From: Armatimonadota bacterium
GTDB lineage: Bacteria > Armatimonadota > UBA5829 > DTJY01
Direction: 5' to 3'
Assembly: GCA_017993055.1 (NCBI GenBank)
Contig: JAGONM010000017.1
Location: forward strand, 1-64,000
DNA length: 64,000 nt
Position numbers and translations under genes: made by a program. The notes beneath the pieces are model-generated. The model saw nothing but the letters and a program-made list of their open reading frames with translations, was not told where the DNA came from and made no database searches. Numbering within the stretch: position 1 is the stretch's first letter; each line of letters opens with the position of its first letter. Of this stretch, positions 59,379 to 64,000 are shown in pieces.

Positions 59379-62048
59379 TCAGTCGAGCAGCGTGACCTGG
59401 GTCGCCTCGATCTGCCTGTAGACATCGGTGCCAGATTCGAAGCAGGAGCTGATGCCGGTGAGCCTCACGTGCTTACCGATGGGAGCCGTGCCGAGCGCCT
59501 TCACGCCCAAGTGTCCGGAGTTGTCGGTCACGCCCGATCCGTCATCCACGTAGAAGTAACCCGTCCCCGCGAAAGTGACCGCGCCGATGGTCGAGATCAA
59601 CAGCCCAATGTTGTTCAGGCCGATTCCGCCGGCGACCCCATCGGTATAGTCGTTCAGCCTTCCGCCGCCGACGGCTCTGCCGACCATGAACAGCGGCTCC
59701 GGGGCTCCCGGCCCGACGCTCGCGGCTATGGTGGGGAAGATCAGGACTCGCTCGCCGTCCATAGTGTTCAGCGTGCCGCTGACGTCGACAAGGCTGCCTT
59801 CCGCCGGAGGAGTACCGCTCACTCGGATGCCCGAAACCTGGTCCTCTCTGCCCTCGCAGATGTAGAAGTGGTCGCCGAAGCATGCGCTCGCGACCTTGCC
59901 GATCAGCACGATCTCACTGCCGTTCGGGCGGCGCTTCGCCGCAGGTATGGTGATTCCCTCGAACACGAACTTGACCGCGTCGGCGATGATGACCATGGTG
60001 GAGGTGTCGCCGGTGTCGCTGTAGGTTGCCACGTAGCCCGCCGATCCGCATGAGAAGGGCTTGTTCACGGCCAGCAGGACCCACTTTCCGCCGTTGACCT
60101 GCTCGTTCACGCGGGACTCCTGCATCCCGCCGTCGCAGTAGACGCGCCATTTCGCCTGAGCGCTCCGGTTGCTCGACTGGGTGTACCAGATGTATACATC
60201 GTAGAAGCCGGCGCTGAGGATGGTCGGCGTGAAGGTTGCGTATCTCGTCGGATCGGCGGTGGTGGCATAATAGTAATCCGTTCCGTACTTGCCCGCGATC
60301 GAGCCGGTCCACCAAGTACCATAGGTCGAGCAGCCCGGGTCGAGGTTGTCAATCACGATATCGGGAATGAGATCACCGGCGGTTGTGGTGAAGGTGTAAT
60401 CCGAGGACTCGGCGACATTCCTGGCCGCATCGTACGATCTGACCCGGAAGTGGTAGGTCGTGAGCGGCGTCAGGTCTACTAGTTGAACAGAATGTGAGGT
60501 TGCGCGAAGCATGTCCTCCGCCGTCACCGCGCCATAGGCCGTTGTCGGTCCATACTCCACCTGGCTCGTGGACTCGTCGTCGGTATCCCACTTGATCTGC
60601 GCATGCGTTCCCTGCACGTTCTCGGCTCGAACGTTCGAGATGACCGGGGCGACCGAGTCTCGCACGAGCGTGAAATCGAGTGATGCCACCTGGCCCGCCG
60701 TGATCGTGACCTGGCGTTCGGCAGGGATGCACCCGGGAGAAGTCACGCGGACCGTGTACGTCCCCGGCGCGACTTCCGAAAAGCCGTAGAATCCGGTGCC
60801 GGAGTTCTTGTCACTCAGTCCCAAGCCTACTACAGTCGCCGTGGCCGGGTATACCGCCGCGCCGCCCTCATCTCGGATGAAGCCCTTCAGGAAGCCCTTG
60901 GTCGGAGTGATGAGCCAGGGCATGGCCGGAACGGACACCTGGGTTGGGAATGGGCCCGCGAGCAGCGCATCCCTGAAGCCATCCTGGTTTGGCATCCCTG
61001 CGTCCGGCTGTGCGTAGTTGTAGAAGTGCATGCCCGGGAATCCGATGCTCTGCTCGTCCTCGATCTGCCAGATCGTGGTGCTGATCGGGTTCTCACTGCC
61101 GCTCATTCCCATGTAGATGTGGTGGCCATAACCGCGCGACAGGCTGTCAAGGGCGTTGGTGTGGAAAGTCGCGTTGTCCCCTGTGTAGTTCATCGGGGAG
61201 GTGTAGTCCAGCCAGTGATTCGTCATCCAGCGGTCCCAGTCCTGGAGAACGTCGGAGTATCCCGAGGCCGCCGTCTTCCACACGAGCGCCCCGACCTTGA
61301 GTTGCGGCTTCACGGACTTGACCTCGAGGTAGAGGCGCTTCACCAGGTTCGATACCTGGTCTCTGCGCCACTGGCACCAGACGGGATCGGTGCTGGAGGG
61401 AAGGCCGGTCCGGCCGTATTCCGCGTTGAACCTTGCGACCGCGGTGGGATTGTACCCCCACGCGGTGTTGTAGTACCTGATGTAGTCGAGCATGAAGCCG
61501 TCTATGTCGTAGCGCTGGACGATGTCCATGAATACGCCGATCAGGTAGTCCTCGACGGCCGGAATCCCTGGATCGAGGCTCGAATAGCGGCCGTCCCAGA
61601 GCGTGTCGCCGTTCGCATACTGGCTGAGCCATTCGGGGTGCAGGTAGTATACCTGCTCGGGCGTGGTGTGCGGAGGAGGCGTCGCGTACGTCCAGGCTCT
61701 GTACGGCACGACCCACGTGTGGACCTCCATGCCCTGCGCATGCGCCTTCGCCACCATGTCCGCCAGAGGATCGTAGCCGGGATCGGGGGAGGGTTGAGTC
61801 CCTGTCGGTTCGAGCGACGATATGTAGTAGGCGTCACACCGCTTGCGGACCTGCATCAGGATCACGTTGCAGTTCCAGGACTTGATCCTGTCCACCGTGT
61901 CCTGAGTCGCGGTCGGGCTGACGATCGCGTACCCCGACGCCCAGTACCATGCGTCCACGAGTATCGATCGGAACTCGTCGGCGGGCGCGGGCGTCGGCAG
62001 GAGCGCTGCGAACAGAAGAACAAGCGCGGTTGTGTATCTGTGGCGCAT
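59379..62048 (-). CDS. secreted GHL10 (DUF187-like) glycosidase with multidomain tail and tandem OB-like module
   Basis: An 889-aa protein with a signal peptide (about 1-23). A GHL10-type TIM barrel (about 27-365) contains HTWVVPYRAWTYA, DGFMLDYIRYYN and ASGYSDVLQDWDRWM. It is followed by a carboxypeptidase-regulatory-like domain (about 380-450), a fibronectin III-like domain (about 460-545), a golvesin-C-like domain (about 555-690; IVIDNLDPGCSTYGTWW) and the tandem OB-like module (about 699-889) that also ends the C1 protease at 6778-8835. GHL10 enzymes are thought to act on peptidoglycan or glucan-like polymers. GAAGGTGATCGAGA precedes ATG 62048. Confidence 0.8.
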   Translation of the reverse strand: MRHRYTTALVLLFAALLPTPAPADEFRSILVDAWYWASGYAIVSPTATQDTVDRIKSWNCNVILMQVRKRCDAYYISSLEPTGTQPSPDPGYDPLADMVAKAHAQGMEVHTWVVPYRAWTYATPPPHTTPEQVYYLHPEWLSQYANGDTLWDGRYSSLDPGIPAVEDYLIGVFMDIVQRYDIDGFMLDYIRYYNTAWGYNPTAVARFNAEYGRTGLPSSTDPVWCQWRRDQVSNLVKRLYLEVKSVKPQLKVGALVWKTAASGYSDVLQDWDRWMTNHWLDYTSPMNYTGDNATFHTNALDSLSRGYGHHIYMGMSGSENPISTTIWQIEDEQSIGFPGMHFYNYAQPDAGMPNQDGFRDALLAGPFPTQVSVPAMPWLITPTKGFLKGFIRDEGGAAVYPATATVVGLGLSDKNSGTGFYGFSEVAPGTYTVRVTSPGCIPAERQVTITAGQVASLDFTLVRDSVAPVISNVRAENVQGTHAQIKWDTDDESTSQVEYGPTTAYGAVTAEDMLRATSHSVQLVDLTPLTTYHFRVRSYDAARNVAESSDYTFTTTAGDLIPDIVIDNLDPGCSTYGTWWTGSIAGKYGTDYYYATTADPTRYATFTPTILSAGFYDVYIWYTQSSNRSAQAKWRVYCDGGMQESRVNEQVNGGKWVLLAVNKPFSCGSAGYVATYSDTGDTSTMVIIADAVKFVFEGITIPAAKRRPNGSEIVLIGKVASACFGDHFYICEGREDQVSGIRVSGTPPAEGSLVDVSGTLNTMDGERVLIFPTIAASVGPGAPEPLFMVGRAVGGGRLNDYTDGVAGGIGLNNIGLLISTIGAVTFAGTGYFYVDDGSGVTDNSGHLGVKALGTAPIGKHVRLTGISSCFESGTDVYRQIEATQVTLLD

Positions 62049-62188
62049 TCTCGATCACCTTCTCAGACAGTACCATTGTACCACACGCGAACGGTCCTTC
62101 CAGACTGGTGATCGAGAACAGGTATTTGTACCGGGGTCACGGGATGAGTCGCAGCTGTGCACAATCTTCCGACTAGCCGTTCTTGGGC

Positions 62189-62217
62189 TTGACAGTCCAC
62201 TTATTAGCAGATAGACT
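62189..62217 (+). promoter_or_regulatory. sigma-70 promoter of the zinc-ribbon gene
   Basis: Consensus TTGACA (62189-62194) and TAGACT (62212-62217) are 17 bp apart. The start near 62224 leaves a leader of about 51 nt. Confidence 0.7.
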
Positions 62218-62274
62218 GCAGTATAGAACAAGTGTCTGAAATAATCTCGCGCTCTAGGAAGGGAGTGACTGACC

Positions 62275-63216
62275 GTGGCTCAGATGCTCATCTGTCCGAA
62301 CTGCAAGGCCCCAAATCCGGCACGTATGAATGAATGCTACAGCTGTCGGGCGTCACTGGCTCCCGCTAACGCAGTTCCGGTAGGTGGAGGGTGTATCTAC
62401 TGCGGAGAGAAGGTCGGATGGCTGAAGGATCGGCACCCGGAGTGCCAGCGCCGAGCTGAGGCTGCTTGGCAGGAGATGGTCAGGACGGCAACACAGGCAG
62501 CGTTATCGGGTAGTGGCACTAGCGGACTTGAGACTGCGATTCGGGGTCTGGCCACGTCCGCGTGTGTTCCCAACGACTGGGTACAGCGTGCGCTTCTCGC
62601 TGGTTGGGAGGCCGGCGTCGAGCATAGTCTGGAGGACGGGCTTCTTTCTGAACAGGAGGAGTCTGCCCTGCTTCAGTATGCCAATCAACTAAAGCTTAGT
62701 CGCGCAGAGCTTGATGCCAACGGATGGGTCACCAAAGCCACGAGGGCACGTGTTCTTCGGGAGATTGCCGAGGGGCGTATGCCCCCCTCCGGGAGTATAC
62801 CGATTCCTGCAGGGGTAAACCTACAGGCCAGCGAGACAGTCGCGTGGGCCTTTCCAGGCACACAATACTATGAAGAGAAGACTACCAGAACCTATGTCGG
62901 GGGCACTGCTGGTGTGAGCTTTCGTGTAGCCAAAGGAGTGTACCTTCGGACGGGAGCCTTCCGGGGTCATCCCGTGGAGAAGGCCGAGATGCGGCTGGTT
63001 GATGAAGGGACACTCATCCTGACCAATCGCCATCTTTACTTCGCTGGCGCAGGCAAGTCACTCAGAATCCCCTATCCCAAGATTGTCAACGTGGTACCCC
63101 ATGAGGACGGAGTGGGCATCTGCAGAGACGCCGCCAGCGCCAAGCCACAGACATTCGTTACCGGGGATGGTTGGTTCGCGTACAATATGCTCTCTTCCCT
63201 TATGAAACTAGCGTAG
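62275..63216 (+). CDS. zinc-ribbon protein with helical and GRAM/PH-like domains
   Basis: A 313-aa cytoplasmic protein. Two N-terminal zinc ribbons are visible: CPNCKAPNPARMNECYSC (about 7-25) and CIYCGEKVGWLKDRHPEC (about 40-57). A helical domain (about 60-170) resembling TerB/EF-hand-like bundles has DGLLSEQEESALLQYANQL. A beta-rich C-terminal domain (about 180-313) with EMRLVDEGTLILTNRHLYF and KSLRIPYPKIVNVVPHEDG matches the GRAM/PH-like fold. I do not know the function. It starts at GTG 62275, with GGAAGGGAG 9 bp upstream. Its base composition is clearly lower in GC than its neighbours, a sign of possible transfer. Confidence 0.75.
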   Translation: MAQMLICPNCKAPNPARMNECYSCRASLAPANAVPVGGGCIYCGEKVGWLKDRHPECQRRAEAAWQEMVRTATQAALSGSGTSGLETAIRGLATSACVPNDWVQRALLAGWEAGVEHSLEDGLLSEQEESALLQYANQLKLSRAELDANGWVTKATRARVLREIAEGRMPPSGSIPIPAGVNLQASETVAWAFPGTQYYEEKTTRTYVGGTAGVSFRVAKGVYLRTGAFRGHPVEKAEMRLVDEGTLILTNRHLYFAGAGKSLRIPYPKIVNVVPHEDGVGICRDAASAKPQTFVTGDGWFAYNMLSSLMKLA

Positions 63217-63262
63217 TACCCACGCAGCGTTCTGATGGACGGTAATTCCTATCCTTGGAGGT

Positions 63263-64000
63263 TCAACCCCGCATCAGTCGCTCGACATCCTCCCGGTTCG
63301 GGAGCGCGGTGATCGCGCCGGGCTTGGTGGTGGTGAGGCCCGCGACGGCGTTGGCGAACCGGAACGTGCGCAGCAGGTCGTCCCGACTGAGGCCGGCGAT
63401 GTCGTCAGGCTTCGAGATGAGATTGAGCAGGCGCGAGAGCATCCCCGCCACGAATCCGTCGCCCGCGCCGGTCGTGTCAACCACTTCGACGGAGAATGCC
63501 GGCACGCTCCCCTCGGCCTGCGCCGTGCGGAAGTAGCTTCCCTGAGCGCCGAGGGTCACGGCGATCATCTCAATATTCGGGAAGGCCTTCATCAAGCGGT
63601 CGGACCCGTCCGACAGGTCGGACGTGTCGGACAGGAATGCGAGTTCCTCCTCGCTGACCTTCACCACGTGCGGCCAGGCCATCGCCTCGAGCATCTGCTT
63701 CTTCGCCTCATCGAGGTCGGGCCACAGCGGCTTCCTCAAATTCGGGTCGTAGGAGACCAGCAGGCCGCCCTCGAGCGCGAGTCTCAACGCCGCCTCGGTC
63801 GCGGACTTGCTCGGCTCGCTGATCAGGGTGATCGAGCCGTAGTGGAACGCCCGCGCCGACCGGATGAACGACGGCTCGATCTCCTCCGGGCGGAGGAGCA
63901 TATCCGCGCTCGGTCTGCGGTAGAACATGAACTCCGGCACACCCTCCGCGCTCAGCGATACGAACGCGAGGCCTGTCAGCGCGCTCCCGTCGAAGATCAT
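63263..64000 (-). CDS. PfkB-family sugar kinase (fructokinase-like), 5' part beyond the window
   Basis: The last 245 residues of a PfkB sugar kinase. ALTGLAFVSLSAEGVPEFMF, YDPNLRKPLWPDLDEAKKQM and the catalytic DTTGAGDGFVAGM (Asp in GAGD) identify it; the pattern is that of fructokinases or ribokinase-like enzymes. It continues past base 64000: fructokinases have about 80 more residues before this point, so the ATG at the edge is internal. In the EEELAFL region, where relatives have a short loop, a 9-bp-period repeat adds SDTSDLSDGSDR in frame (63601-63636). Confidence 0.9.
   Translation of the reverse strand: MIFDGSALTGLAFVSLSAEGVPEFMFYRRPSADMLLRPEEIEPSFIRSARAFHYGSITLISEPSKSATEAALRLALEGGLLVSYDPNLRKPLWPDLDEAKKQMLEAMAWPHVVKVSEEELAFLSDTSDLSDGSDRLMKAFPNIEMIAVTLGAQGSYFRTAQAEGSVPAFSVEVVDTTGAGDGFVAGMLSRLLNLISKPDDIAGLSRDDLLRTFRFANAVAGLTTTKPGAITALPNREDVERLMRG
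63601..63636. repeat. 9-bp-period tract (TCGGACNNG type), in frame
   Basis: CGGACCCGT (63601), CCGACAGGT (63610), CGGACGTGT (63619) and CGGACAGGA (63628). On the coding strand it is read as SDTSDLSDGSDR, a three-residue period, within the sugar-kinase gene. Confidence 0.85.

Overview
The window is GC-rich (by eye above 60 %) DNA from a diderm bacterium that lives on plant or algal polysaccharides. It encodes an LptD-like outer-membrane barrel, a PilT ATPase, a PEP-CTERM surface protein and many signal-peptide-bearing carbohydrate-active enzymes. Taken together, these suggest an Armatimonadota-like or neighbouring lineage (Planctomycetota, Hydrogenedentota and Sumerlaeota are alternatives). 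That placement is inference; no rRNA or other marker gene is present. I see no tRNA, rRNA, CRISPR array, transposase or phage gene.

Layout: 1-1083 holds a PEP-CTERM protein, its terminator and two repeat elements. 1089-6457 (minus) encodes a route from oxaloacetate to 2-oxoglutarate: a Re-citrate/homocitrate-type synthase, an Aquifex-type aconitase and an NAD-type isocitrate dehydrogenase, with a GT2 glycosyltransferase coupled between the last two. 6778-13016 is a surface block: a papain-like protease, an LptD-like barrel with an Ig-like domain, and a Big_1 repeat protein. 13138-17522 has queC, a GH99-like enzyme and a two-gene type II restriction-modification system. 17658-25596 has a GH43/130-like propeller, a flavin-reductase-like protein, a lipoprotein, nadE, a neutral-ceramidase-like protein and a GH78 rhamnosidase. 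25817-36292 has an esterase, a HicBA toxin-antitoxin pair between direct repeats, a 1307-aa glycosidase, rsgA, a clan-D-type glycosidase, a DUF378 protein, a PHP-domain protein and a PPC-domain protein. 36315-47898 has a Gfo/Idh/MocA-aldo/keto-reductase fusion, an agarase-like enzyme, a cupin, GH127, a ferredoxin and a heparinase-II/III-like enzyme. 48033-64000 has glpD, pilT, a second PHP protein, an ECF sigma/anti-sigma/RseB-like operon, fruK and fba, two more glycosidase-like proteins, a zinc-ribbon protein and a truncated sugar kinase.

Functionally, the secreted enzymes fit removal of rhamnose, arabinose, galactose and uronate from complex glycans. FruK, Fba, the sugar kinase and GlpD feed glycolysis and glycerol metabolism, and the citrate-to-2-oxoglutarate genes supply glutamate. 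Two regulatory sites are unusually clear: an FNR-type palindrome centred at -41.5 before a ferredoxin gene, and a near-consensus sigma-E-type promoter before the ECF sigma operon.

The most unusual feature is the amount and variety of short dispersed repeats. There are five copies of a 62-63 bp double-hairpin element, eight tracts with a 9-bp period, two copies of a CCCCCTTGATAAGGGGG-type element, and several other palindromes. Several lie in frame inside genes: at least five repeat-like segments are within the 1307-aa glycosidase, one is in the sugar kinase, one is in the GH99-like gene, and one supplies the stop codon of the cupin gene.
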